Source of the DNA: Actinomadura kijaniata NBRC 14229
Lineage (GTDB): Bacteria > Actinomycetota > Actinomycetes > Streptosporangiales > Streptosporangiaceae
Reading direction: 5' to 3'
Assembly: GCF_001552175.1 (NCBI RefSeq)
Contig: NZ_BCQR01000018.1
Coordinates: 1-39,521 of the forward strand
Length of the DNA: 39,521 nucleotides
In this document: positions 7,434-14,522 of the stretch, piece after piece
How positions within the stretch are numbered: position 1 is the first letter of the stretch
Layout: every line of letters begins with the position of its first letter
The notes under the pieces: model-generated
Databases searched by the model: none
Seen by the model: only the letters and a program-made list of their open reading frames with translations
What the model was told of the DNA's origin: nothing
Program-made: the position numbers and the translations under genes

Positions 7434-8360
7434 TCAGAGGAAGCGGGCGGAGGTGACCTCCTCGGTGTGGACGACCGCGTCGAACCAGTCCCGCAGCGCC
7501 CCGCCCGACAGGTGGAAGGCCGCGTCGCGAGCGGGGTCGTAGGAGGGGCCGACGAGCCGGGTCCGTGCCGGGGACCCGAGCCATGCGCGGAGGGGCTCGG
7601 GGTGCTCCTCCCGCAGGTCCAGGACGTAACCGGCCCGTCCCGCCGCGGCCTCGCCGAGGACGGCGTCGGCGAAGCCCGCGTCCGGCGCGGGCAGCGTGAC
7701 CCCGGCGGTCCCGCGTCCGAGGGTCAGCCCGATCGACCGGTAGCCGTCCCCCAGGCGTTCCCGCAGGTGAGCGCCCATGGTGCGGTGCGCCCCCACGAAC
7801 TCGTCCTGCGTCAGCGTGAGGGGGTCGCCGACGGCGGTGTGCGCCATGCCGCCCCAGTACACGATCCTGTCGCCGGAGCGTTCCTCCCACCAGGCGACGT
7901 TGTCGGCGAGGTCCCGCTCCAGCCCGGCGAGCCCGTCGCCGCGCGCCGGTCGCTCCGGGAGCTCGGCGAACCGCACCGGGTCGCCGGGATGCCGCGCGTT
8001 GCGGGCCCGCATCCAGTGCACGAGGGCGAGGACCTCCTCGGTCCGCAGGAACGGGCGCGCCCCGGCCAGCATCCGGCGCGGGTCCCCCTCCCCGGTCGCG
8101 ACATGGGCCGCCAGCCCGAGCCGGACGGGATCGTCACCCTCCAGCGCCACCGACCGGAAGCCCCGCTCCTCGACCAGCAGACGCACCACACGGTGCGCGA
8201 GGACCGTCGGCTCCCGCGTGCCCCGCGCCGCCGCCCCCAGCGCCACGACCCGCGCGTCCCCGACCATCGCCGCGAGCGGCCGCAGGTCGTCCAACGGCTC
8301 GTCGGGCTCCCGGTCGGCCAGCCCCGCCGAACGCTCCCGCACCTGCTCCACCACCGACAT
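7434..8360 (-). CDS. Erythromycin-esterase-like protein with degenerate active site
   Basis: Protein of 308 residues related to the erythromycin esterase (Ere) superfamily, whose members hydrolyse macrolide lactones or act on unknown substrates. The family signature LGEATHGTxE appears here as LGAAARGTREP, so the catalytic Glu and His of that motif are Ala and Arg. The downstream GFRSVALEGDD keeps the conserved E.D, and IVYWGGMAHTAVGD aligns with the block that normally carries the last His. It is shorter than typical Ere enzymes (about 400). I infer a non-hydrolytic or re-purposed paralogue rather than a resistance gene. Its upstream DNA carries a SoxR/MerR-type box. Confidence 0.8.
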   Translation of the reverse strand: MSVVEQVRERSAGLADREPDEPLDDLRPLAAMVGDARVVALGAAARGTREPTVLAHRVVRLLVEERGFRSVALEGDDPVRLGLAAHVATGEGDPRRMLAGARPFLRTEEVLALVHWMRARNARHPGDPVRFAELPERPARGDGLAGLERDLADNVAWWEERSGDRIVYWGGMAHTAVGDPLTLTQDEFVGAHRTMGAHLRERLGDGYRSIGLTLGRGTAGVTLPAPDAGFADAVLGEAAAGRAGYVLDLREEHPEPLRAWLGSPARTRLVGPSYDPARDAAFHLSGGALRDWFDAVVHTEEVTSARFL

Positions 8361-8400
8361 CCCCGGCCTCCGTTCCGTGCGCGTCGGAACGACCCTCCCT

Positions 8401-8421
8401 CCTCAAGCGGGCTTGAGGTCA
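8401..8421 (-). promoter_or_regulatory. SoxR/MerR-type promoter box
   Basis: CCTCAAGCGGGCTTGAGG (8401-8418) is a perfect 18-bp palindrome matching the known SoxR box CCTCAAG(Y)NN(R)CTTGAGG. On the minus strand it overlaps a TTGACC -35 element (8421-8416), as in MerR-family promoters. After a long 19-base spacer comes GAGGGT as a possible -10. It points to the esterase-like gene starting at 8360 and lies inside the last codons of the methyltransferase gene. Confidence 0.7.
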
Positions 8422-9284
8422 AGCTGGAAGTGCCAGATGAGCAGGGCGGGCGCGGCGGCGGCCTCGGCGGCCTCGGGGACGAGGTCGTTCAGGCACCAGG
8501 GCCACAGCTCCCAGGGGCCGAGCGTCCCGGTCGGCGCGGGCCGCTCCCCCGCCGCCCGGCGGGGCTCCTCGCAGCGCAGCGGTCGCAGCCCCGCCGCCAG
8601 GGCGGCCCGCAGGTAGTCCCCGACCAGGTGTCGGTGGGACGCCAGCCGCGCCGGCCGCCCCTCGGCGTCGCGCAGCGACGGGATCGAACCCCGCGCCACC
8701 GCCTCGGGATGGACGTCGGAGACCACCAGGTGCCCGCCGGGCCGCAGCACCCGGGCGAACTCCCCCATCACCGGCCCGAGGTCGCGCACGTGGGTCAGCG
8801 CCAGGGCGCAGACGGCGAGGTCCACGCCGTCGTCGGCCACCGGCAGCGCGCGCAGGTCGCCGACCCGGAACTCGCCCTCCGGAACGCGTGCGCGCGCCAC
8901 GTCGAGCATGGCGGCCGAGCTGTCCACGCCGATGACCCGGTGCCCGCGCCCGGCCAGCGAACGCGCGAACCGGCCGGTGCCGCACGCGGCGTCCAGGGCG
9001 ACGCCGGCCGGGAGGCCGTCGACGATCTCCCCGACCACCGCCTCGTCGGCGAACGCCGCGTTGCCCGGATCGTCGTAGGTCTCCACCCACGCGCGGTAGC
9101 CCTCGACGGTGTCCAGCCGGCGCACCTCGACCCCCGCGTCCGCCAGTTGCTCGTCCTCCAGCAACCGGCGGACCTCGGCGAGCCGCGCCTCGACGAAGTC
9201 CCGGTCGCCCTCCCCGACGAACGCGCGCAGCAGGGCGATGCCCTCGATGCCCAGCAGGTAGGCCAACGGATGCTCGTACATCAC
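8403..9284 (-). CDS. Class I SAM-dependent methyltransferase
   Basis: Protein of 293 residues. The Rossmann SAM-binding domain covers roughly residues 85-200. Motif I is LDAACGTGRFA, followed by VIGVDSSAAMLDVAR (acidic residue at the end of beta2), FRVGDLRALPVADDGVDL, and RVLRPGGHLVVSDVHPE, as in Methyltransf_11/25 enzymes of the UbiE/small-molecule type. The N-terminal 85 residues are a helical cap (ARLAEVRRLLEDEQLADAG). The substrate is unknown. The start is MMYEHP, with one codon ambiguity. Its last codons contain the SoxR-like box for the downstream gene, so part of its 3' end doubles as a promoter. Confidence 0.9.
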   Translation of the reverse strand: MMYEHPLAYLLGIEGIALLRAFVGEGDRDFVEARLAEVRRLLEDEQLADAGVEVRRLDTVEGYRAWVETYDDPGNAAFADEAVVGEIVDGLPAGVALDAACGTGRFARSLAGRGHRVIGVDSSAAMLDVARARVPEGEFRVGDLRALPVADDGVDLAVCALALTHVRDLGPVMGEFARVLRPGGHLVVSDVHPEAVARGSIPSLRDAEGRPARLASHRHLVGDYLRAALAAGLRPLRCEEPRRAAGERPAPTGTLGPWELWPWCLNDLVPEAAEAAAAPALLIWHFQLDLKPA

Positions 9285-9338
9285 CGCGCGAGGCTAACCG
9301 GACGCCCCGCGAGCGGGCCACGGGTTTATCGGCCCGTG

Positions 9339-9372
9339 CCGCCTCCCCCCGGTGCGTTCCGGGGGGAGGCGG
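9339..9372 (-). terminator. Hairpin downstream of beta-lactamase
   Basis: CCGCCTCCCCCCGG (9339-9352) pairs perfectly with CCGGGGGGAGGCGG (9359-9372) around a 6-base loop. It begins 8 bases past the beta-lactamase stop, in the position of an intrinsic (L-shaped) terminator. There is no long U-run, as is usual in actinomycetes. Confidence 0.75.
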
Positions 9373-9379
9373 GGGCGGG

Positions 9380-10363
9380 TCAGAGTTTGCCGAGGGCCTT
9401 GGCCAGCGCGGTGGCGGTGGAGGCGACCACCTTGTCGTCGTGCTCGACGCCGTTGGTGTTGCGGTGGGTGTAGACCGTGATGACGATCGGGGCGGAGGCC
9501 CCGGGCGGCCAGGCGACCGCGACGTCGTTGGCGGTGCCGTGGTTGTCCGCGCCGCCGGTGCCGGTCTTGTCACCGACCGTCCAGTCCTTGGGCAGGCCCG
9601 CCCGGATGCGCGTGTCACCGGTGACGGTGCCGCGCAGCCACCCGATCAGGCGCTTGCGGTCCCGGGGGTCCAGGGCGTCGCCGACGGTGAGCCGCGCCAG
9701 GCTGCCCGCGGCGGCCGCGGGGGAGGTGGTGTCGCGCTTCTCGCCGGGCCGCCACACGTTGAGCTCGGTCTCGTAGCGGTCCAGGCGGCTCACCGGGTCC
9801 CCGATGGAACGGAAGAAGCCGGTCATCCCGGCGGGTCCGCCGATCTGCTTCAGCAGCAGGTTGCCCGCCAGGTTGTCGCTCTTGGTGATCGTCGCCCGGC
9901 AGAGCTGGGCGGGGGTCATGCCGGTGTCGGTGTACTCCTCGGTCTCCGGGGAGTTGGGCAGCAGGTCGCCGGTCTTCCAGTGCAGCAGCCGGTCCATCAG
10001 GCCGGGGTCGCTGTCGCGCGACTTCCGCAGCACCGCGGCGCACGCGTACGCCTTGAAGGTGGAGTTGAGGGCGAAGCTCTCGTGCGCCCGGTAGCCGACC
10101 GCCTTGCCCGTGCTCATGTCGATCGCCGCCGCGCCGACGCGCCCCTGGTAGGACGTCTCAAGCTCGCGCAGCGTGCGTTCCAGGTCGGCGTTCGAGGCGA
10201 ACCTGGTCTTCGGCGTGGCCGTGGCGGCGGTCTGGGCGACCGGGGCGGCGGCCCCCGTCCGGGTGGCGGGGGCGCTCGTACCGCAGGCGGAACCGGCCAG
10301 CAGGGCGGACGCCGTCATCACCGCGAGGCCCAGGCGGCCCCGCAGACGAAAGTGGAAGGTCAT
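9380..10363 (-). CDS. Class A beta-lactamase
   Basis: Exported serine beta-lactamase of 327 residues that hydrolyses beta-lactam antibiotics. All class A motifs are present: STFK with nucleophile Ser101 and Lys104, SDN at 162-164, ETELN at 198-202 (the general-base Glu and its Asn), and KTGTGG at 266-271. The N-terminus is basic then hydrophobic (RLRGRLGLAVMTASALLAGS) with Cys27 as a possible but poor lipobox; otherwise signal peptidase I may cleave. A Thr/Ala-rich linker precedes the domain. The ATG at 10363 is preferred because it opens the signal peptide. No BlaI/BlaR or AmpR gene is adjacent. Confidence 0.96.
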   Translation of the reverse strand: MTFHFRLRGRLGLAVMTASALLAGSACGTSAPATRTGAAAPVAQTAATATPKTRFASNADLERTLRELETSYQGRVGAAAIDMSTGKAVGYRAHESFALNSTFKAYACAAVLRKSRDSDPGLMDRLLHWKTGDLLPNSPETEEYTDTGMTPAQLCRATITKSDNLAGNLLLKQIGGPAGMTGFFRSIGDPVSRLDRYETELNVWRPGEKRDTTSPAAAAGSLARLTVGDALDPRDRKRLIGWLRGTVTGDTRIRAGLPKDWTVGDKTGTGGADNHGTANDVAVAWPPGASAPIVITVYTHRNTNGVEHDDKVVASTATALAKALGKL

Positions 10364-10379
10364 GGCGGAGAGCAGACCA

Positions 10380-10445
10380 GAAACCGAAACGATGTGTCCA
10401 ATACTGATATGGATCATCCATTGATATGGAGATCGATATAAAAGC
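10380..10445 (-). promoter_or_regulatory. AT-rich upstream region of beta-lactamase with palindrome
   Basis: A strikingly AT-rich stretch for this genome. It contains the 13-bp palindrome ATGGATCATCCAT (10409-10421) and two copies of TGATATGGA (10405-10413 and 10422-10430). On the minus strand TATTGGAC could supply a -35, but I cannot fix a -10. A regulator site for the beta-lactamase gene is likely. The wider gap 10364-10696 also holds the two hairpins listed below and no convincing gene. Confidence 0.5.
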
Positions 10446-10493
10446 AGCGTGCTCGGCCCTTCCCGTGCTTCACCGGGGCCGCGAAAAGACGAA

Positions 10494-10525
10494 AGGGCCC
10501 CGCCGACGGTCGTCGGCGGGGCCCT
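10494..10525 (-). terminator. Strong intrinsic terminator (minus strand)
   Basis: AGGGCCCCGCCGAC (10494-10507) pairs perfectly with GTCGGCGGGGCCCT (10512-10525) around GGTC, a 14-bp stem. On the minus strand it is followed by TTTCGTCTTTTCG, a T-rich tail. It therefore ends transcription coming from higher coordinates, but the nearest minus-strand gene stops 170 bases earlier. Confidence 0.8.
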
Positions 10526-10649
10526 GTCACGTTCATGGCCGGTGTGCGGGTCGCCTCTCGGCGAAAGGCACAACGCGGCTCCAGCCGGACGGAACTCCGC
10601 GAAGGCGAAAGGTGAGGCCCGGGGACACCAGGCACACCGACCACCCTCT

Positions 10650-10674
10650 ACAACCGAGACGCGTCCGCGGTTGT
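10650..10674. repeat. Inverted repeat downstream of membrane-protein gene
   Basis: ACAACCG (10650-10656) and CGGTTGT (10668-10674) with an 11-base loop that itself contains the palindrome GACGCGTC. It lies 22 bases past the stop of the membrane-protein gene. It could be a weak terminator or an operator. Confidence 0.35.
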
Positions 10675-10696
10675 TCCCCGTCCCGCCGAGCCTCCG

Positions 10697-11260
10697 TCAG
10701 GCGGCCTCGCGGCGGCGCCGGGCGTAGGCGACGGTGACGGCGGCGAGCAGCGGTCCCCACAGCAGGAGCGGGAGGTAGCAGGCGTAGTAGGTCGCGGCCT
10801 TCCAGCCACCCGCCTGCGTGGGGAAGTTCGCGGGGATCGGCTCGCCCCGGAGGGTGACCCCGGCGAACTCGGCGACCCAGGCGGCGGTCCACAGGACCGT
10901 CAGCACCACGGCGCCGAGGGTCGCGGGGATGATCGCGGCCTTCGGCGGGACCCGGCGGCCGCGCAGGAACGGCACCCAGCGCGGGACCACCTCGCCCCAG
11001 CGGGCGACCAGCCCGATCGTGGTGAACGCGAGGGCCTCCGACAGGACCGTCAGGAAGACGACGTAGGCCCACTCGCCGAACCCGCTCCCGTCGTCGAACG
11101 CGGCCGGCAGCCGCCACAGGCCGGCCGGCAGCACGGTGAACGGGACGGCGAGGGCGGCGATCCGCGCCCAGCGGGGGACCCCGGCCACCGGGTCGTGGGC
11201 GGCCCGCCACGCGTCGCGCAGCCGCCTGGCGGTCACGGGCTGATCGGTCACAGCGGTCAT
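10697..11260 (-). CDS. Integral membrane protein, unknown function
   Basis: Protein of 187 residues from the ATG at 11260, which has GGAGTGAGGG upstream; longer in-frame starts lack this. Hydrophobic segments lie at about residues 32-50 (ARIAALAVPFTVLPAGLW), 65-88 (YVVFLTVLSEALAFTTIGLV), 110-135 (AIIPATLGAVVLTVLWTAAWV) and 158-178 (YYACYLPLLLWGPLLAAVTV), giving four helices and an Arg-rich cytoplasmic tail. I do not recognise a named family. No partner gene is adjacent; the neighbours are on other strands or behind a terminator. Confidence 0.8.
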   Translation of the reverse strand: MTAVTDQPVTARRLRDAWRAAHDPVAGVPRWARIAALAVPFTVLPAGLWRLPAAFDDGSGFGEWAYVVFLTVLSEALAFTTIGLVARWGEVVPRWVPFLRGRRVPPKAAIIPATLGAVVLTVLWTAAWVAEFAGVTLRGEPIPANFPTQAGGWKAATYYACYLPLLLWGPLLAAVTVAYARRRREAA

Positions 11261-11405
11261 CGTGGGTCCCTCACTCCGGCGGGCCCGGCGGCCCGATCCA
11301 CGACAACGATCGCAACCACGCCGGGGCGCGATCATCCCCTGCGGGAGTGAGACGGTCGCCCGTCCGGGGGAGCACCGGGCCCGGAGCGGCTACGTTGGCC
11401 GTGAG

Positions 11406-11756
11406 ATGACTTCACGACGCGCGCCCCAGGGGATCTTCGCGGCCGACGTGCGGGTGTTCCGCCTCTATCCGGACGGCACCGTCCTGGACGTGCTCGTCAA
11501 ACCGGCGCCGGGTCCCGCCGAGGCGGCGCTGATCGCCACCTGGCTCGTTCCCGACCCCCTCCCGGCGGGCGTCCACGCCACGCGCTACATCCGCAACGGC
11601 CGCCACATCGAGTTCTCCACCAGGGACCGCATCCACGGCGCCGACGTCGAGGTGACCGGCACCTACCGAGGGGACGCCCTGCTGCTCGACCTGCGGTCCC
11701 CCAGCAGAACGCTCCGCCAGGTGCGCTTCCGGCGCCTCTGGCCCGCCGACCGCTGA
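11406..11756 (+). CDS. Small hypothetical protein, beta-rich
   Basis: Protein of 116 residues starting MTSRRAPQGIFAADVRVFRL. Alternating hydrophobic strands (GTVLDVLVKP, HIEFSTRDRIHGADVEVTG, DALLLDLRSP, QVRFRRLW) suggest an all-beta fold such as a lipocalin-like or META-like domain, but I cannot assign a family. There is no signal peptide. TACGTT lies 9 bases before the ATG with no Shine-Dalgarno, compatible with a very short leader. It is convergent with the hydrolase ending at 11768. Confidence 0.68.
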   Translation: MTSRRAPQGIFAADVRVFRLYPDGTVLDVLVKPAPGPAEAALIATWLVPDPLPAGVHATRYIRNGRHIEFSTRDRIHGADVEVTGTYRGDALLLDLRSPSRTLRQVRFRRLWPADR

Positions 11757-11767
11757 CGGCTCCCGAG

Positions 11768-12640
11768 TCAGGCCATCAGCTCCCGGATCGCCGCGGTGAC
11801 GGCGGCGGGCCGCGCCTCGGGCAGGAAGTGTCCGCCGGGCAGGACCGAGGTGCGCAGGTCCGGCGCCCAGCCGCGCCAGACGGCGGCCGGGTCGAACGGC
11901 AGGACCATGTCCCCGGGGTCCTGCCAGATCGCGAGCGTGGGCGCCTTGACCAGCCGTCCCGCCCGGCGGTCCGCGGCGTCGTGGGCGGCGTCGACGAAGG
12001 CACTGGCCCGGTAGTCCTGGCAGACGGCGTGGATCGCCTCGGGCGTCCGCAGCGCCGACAGGTAGGCCTCGCGCGTCTCGGCGTCGATGGTGGCGGCGTC
12101 GGTGGTCCAGGCGTCGAGGAAGTGGCCGAAGAAGGTGTCGGGGTCGGCGCCGATCATCCGTTCGGGCAGGTCGTTCGGCTGGGCGAGCAGGTACAGGTGG
12201 AAGGCGAAGACGCCGCCGGTCCCCGTCAGCGAGTCCCACATCTCGACCGTGGGGATGACGTCGATCACCGCGAGGCGCTCGACGGCGGCGGGGTGGTCCA
12301 GCGCGGCGCGGAGGGCGACCAGCGCTCCGCGGTCGTGGCCGACCAGGCCGAACCGGTCGTGGCCGAGCCGCCGCATCAGCTCGACCATGGTCGCGGCGGT
12401 CGCGCGTTTGGCGTACCGCTCGTACCCGCCGTCCGGGCCGGTGCTCGCGCCGTAGCCGGGCAGGTCCGGGCAGACGACCCGGAAGCGGTCCGCGAGCGCC
12501 GGAGCGACATGCCGCCAGGCCAGGTGGGTCTGCGGGAAACCGTGCAGCAACAGCAGCGGCGGCCCCTCGCCGCCCGACGCGACATGGAGGTCGAGGTCTC
12601 CGGCGCGGACCTTCCGTTCGGTGAATCCGGTGATCGCCAT
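11768..12640 (-). CDS. Alpha/beta hydrolase, haloacetate-dehalogenase-like
   Basis: Protein of 290 residues closely following the fluoroacetate/haloacetate dehalogenase pattern: LLLLHGFPQTHLAWRHVAP, DLPGYGAS, nucleophile elbow GHDRGA (Asp nucleophile plus the two carboxylate-binding Arg region), VIDVIPTVEMW, CQDYRASA and the catalytic His in GGHFLPE. In characterised fluoroacetate dehalogenase the halide pocket uses His-Trp and Tyr. Here the His (FHL) and Tyr (DYRA) remain, but the Trp is Leu, so fluoride-specific activity is doubtful. A C-Cl dehalogenase or epoxide hydrolase is as likely. The ATG at 12640 (MAITGF) begins the conserved region. Confidence 0.85.
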   Translation of the reverse strand: MAITGFTERKVRAGDLDLHVASGGEGPPLLLLHGFPQTHLAWRHVAPALADRFRVVCPDLPGYGASTGPDGGYERYAKRATAATMVELMRRLGHDRFGLVGHDRGALVALRAALDHPAAVERLAVIDVIPTVEMWDSLTGTGGVFAFHLYLLAQPNDLPERMIGADPDTFFGHFLDAWTTDAATIDAETREAYLSALRTPEAIHAVCQDYRASAFVDAAHDAADRRAGRLVKAPTLAIWQDPGDMVLPFDPAAVWRGWAPDLRTSVLPGGHFLPEARPAAVTAAIRELMA

Positions 12641-12698
12641 CCGGCCAGGCTGCCACGCGCCACCGACAGTCCCCCGGGCCCGTGGCCGCGACCATGCC

Positions 12699-12727
12699 TT
12701 GACAGCACTAGCTAATGGCATTAGCTT
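12699..12727 (+). promoter_or_regulatory. Promoter with embedded TetR-type operator
   Basis: TTGACA (12699-12704), 17-base spacer, TAGCTT (12722-12727) forms a near-consensus promoter for the hydrolase-TetR operon. The spacer and -10 are covered by AGCTAATGGCATTAGCT (12710-12726), a perfect palindrome of two 8-bp arms around one G. Bound repressor would block RNA polymerase directly. Confidence 0.8.
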
Positions 12728-12755
12728 TACGGCTATCAACCTTAAGGAGTCGGTG

Positions 12756-13553
12756 ATGACCCATTACCTCGAACTGCCCGGTGGACGTATCGCCTACGAC
12801 GTGACCGGCGACGGCCCCCTGGTCGTCCTGCTGCCCGGGATGGGCGACGTGCGCGCGGTCTACCGCCGCCTGGCGCCGGAGCTGGCGGCCGCCGGGTACC
12901 GGGTCGCCACCGCCGACCTGCGCGGCCACGGCGAGTCCAGCGCCGACTGGGACGCCTACGACAACGCCGCCGCCGGACGCGACCTGGCCGCGCTGATCCG
13001 CCACCTGGGCGGCCCGGCGACCGTGGTCGGCCACTCGTTCTCCGGCGGCACCGCCGTGTGGCTCGCCGCCGAGGAACCCGAGCTGGTGAACGGCCTGGTG
13101 CTGCTGGAGGCCTTCACCCGCCCCGTCTCGATGAGCCCGCTGACGCGCGGCCTGGCCAAAGTCGTCCTGAGCAGCACCGCGCTGTGGATCATGTACTACA
13201 GGTCGCTGCACAAGGGCCCGAAGCCCGCCGACTTCGCCGACCACCTCAAGGCCGTCAGGGCGGGGACGCGCGGCCGGATGCGGGCGGTCGCCGGGATCGG
13301 CCTGGACGACAAGGCGAGCCTGGCGGGCCGCCTCTCCCGGGTCACCGCGCCCGCCCTGATCGTCATGGGCGGCGAGAGCCCCGACTTCAAGGACCCGCGC
13401 GCCGAGGCCGCCACGATCGCCGGGGAGCTGGGCGGCGACAGCCGGACGCTGGTCGTCGAGGGCGCGGGCCACTACCCGCACACGGAGTTCCCCGCCGAGA
13501 CCGCCGCCGCGGTGCTGGACTTCCTGGCCGCCCGCCGCGCCGAGGCCGCCTGA
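12756..13553 (+). CDS. Alpha/beta hydrolase
   Basis: Protein of 265 residues from the ATG at 12756, with AAGGAG 7 bases upstream. It is a serine alpha/beta hydrolase: oxyanion region LLPGMGDV, DLRGHGESS, nucleophile elbow VGHSFSGG, acid residue in MGGESPDFKDP and catalytic His in GAGHYPHTEFP. This is the pattern of esterases and lactonases with small lid domains. There is no signal peptide. It is first in a two-gene operon; its TGA overlaps the ATG of the TetR gene (TGATG). The operator-bearing promoter upstream implies induction by a ligand of that TetR protein, perhaps the hydrolase substrate. Confidence 0.93.
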   Translation: MTHYLELPGGRIAYDVTGDGPLVVLLPGMGDVRAVYRRLAPELAAAGYRVATADLRGHGESSADWDAYDNAAAGRDLAALIRHLGGPATVVGHSFSGGTAVWLAAEEPELVNGLVLLEAFTRPVSMSPLTRGLAKVVLSSTALWIMYYRSLHKGPKPADFADHLKAVRAGTRGRMRAVAGIGLDDKASLAGRLSRVTAPALIVMGGESPDFKDPRAEAATIAGELGGDSRTLVVEGAGHYPHTEFPAETAAAVLDFLAARRAEAA

Positions 13554-14164
13554 TGCCGCGGGTGGGGCTGTCGCCCGAGGGCGTGGTGGACGCCGCCGTC
13601 GCCATCGTGGACGAGGGCGGCCCGGCCGCCCTCACGCTGGCGGCCGTCGCCTCCCGCGCGGGCGTGGCGACGCCGTCGCTGTACAAGCACGTCCGCAACC
13701 TGGCCGAGCTGCGGAGGCTGGTGACGTCGCGGGTGCTGGAGGAGCTCACCGAACGGCTCACCGCCGCCACGGTGGGCCGCTCCGGCGACGACGCCGTGCA
13801 CGCCCTGATGCGGGCCTACCGCTCGTACGTGGTGGACCATCCGGGCCGCTACGGGGCCATGGAGCAGGCGCCCGACCCCGACTCCCGCGTCCGGGCCGCC
13901 TCACAGCGGCTGCTGGACGTCATCCTCGCCGTGCTGCGGGGGTACGGGCTGGAGGGCGCCGACCTCATCCACGCCGCGCGCTGCCTCCGCTCGACCGTCC
14001 ACGGCTTCGCGGTGCTGGAGGCGGCGGGAGGGTTCGGCCTCCCGGAGGACCTGGAGACCAGCTACCAGCGGCTCATCGAGATGATGGTCGGCGGCCTGCG
14101 CACCCGCCCCGCCACCGACGCGACCATCGTTGGAACGGAACCCGATCCGCGTAATCGCGACTGA
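13553..14164 (+). CDS. TetR-family transcriptional repressor
   Basis: Protein of 203 residues. The N-terminal HTH lies at about residues 8-55 (VVDAAVAIVDEGGPAALTLA, VASRAGVATPSLYKHVRN), typical of TetR. The C-terminal helical ligand-binding region resembles the WHG/TetR_C type (HALMRAYRSYVVDHPGRYGA; LRSTVHGFAVLEAAGGFG). It is translationally coupled to the hydrolase (one-base overlap). It most likely binds the palindrome at 12710-12726 and represses its own operon. The ligand is unknown. Confidence 0.93.
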   Translation: MPRVGLSPEGVVDAAVAIVDEGGPAALTLAAVASRAGVATPSLYKHVRNLAELRRLVTSRVLEELTERLTAATVGRSGDDAVHALMRAYRSYVVDHPGRYGAMEQAPDPDSRVRAASQRLLDVILAVLRGYGLEGADLIHAARCLRSTVHGFAVLEAAGGFGLPEDLETSYQRLIEMMVGGLRTRPATDATIVGTEPDPRNRD

Positions 14165-14224
14165 CCCTCTCAACGCAGGGATCCGCGCACATCCGCTGTT
14201 CGCGACCAGCGAGCCGGTCCCGGT

Positions 14225-14480
14225 CCGACGCCACCGACGAGCGGATCCGGCACGTCGTGGAGCGCACCGGCCTCGACGACCTGGTGCCGCGGCGGCGAAC
14301 GGCAACGCGTCGCGATCGCCCGCGCTCCCGCCCCGGCCGCGCCCGCTGTTCGACGAGCCGACCTCGCAGCTCGATAGCGCCGGTGAGGAGGCCCTGACCC
14401 GCGCCATCGCGCGGACCTCCCGCGAGTGCGCGCTCCTGGTGATCGCGCACCGGCCCTCCGCCGTCCGACCCGATCGCGGC
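14225..14480 (+). pseudogene. Decayed ABC-transporter ATPase (C-terminal half)
   Basis: Three pieces of one ABC ATPase lie in three different frames. ATDERIRHVVERTGLDDLV is at about 14230-14288, ERQRVAIARA (end of the signature region) starts at 14297, and RPLFDEPTSQLDSAGEEAL onward starts near 14340. The last piece holds the Walker B/D-loop and continues to LLVIAHRPSAV with the H-loop His. The Walker A half is absent. At least two indels and a loss of about 20 codons before the signature show it is dead. The D-loop wording is that of exporter-type ATPases. This relic fills most of the 14165-14522 gap. Confidence 0.85.
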
Positions 14481-14522
14481 GGCACTTCGATATGGCGCCG
14501 TCCGCCGGGGTCGTGCGATTCT

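Noticed and set aside
6974..7890. Minus-strand frame ending WLHR at 7351 as an extra gene before the lipoprotein
   Set aside because: Lies antisense-like within the esterase-like gene in another frame, Arg/Gly-rich, no motifs.
12624..13553. Longer start for the alpha/beta hydrolase at 12621
   Set aside because: It would run through the promoter and operator; ATG 12756 has a good Shine-Dalgarno and starts the conserved domain.
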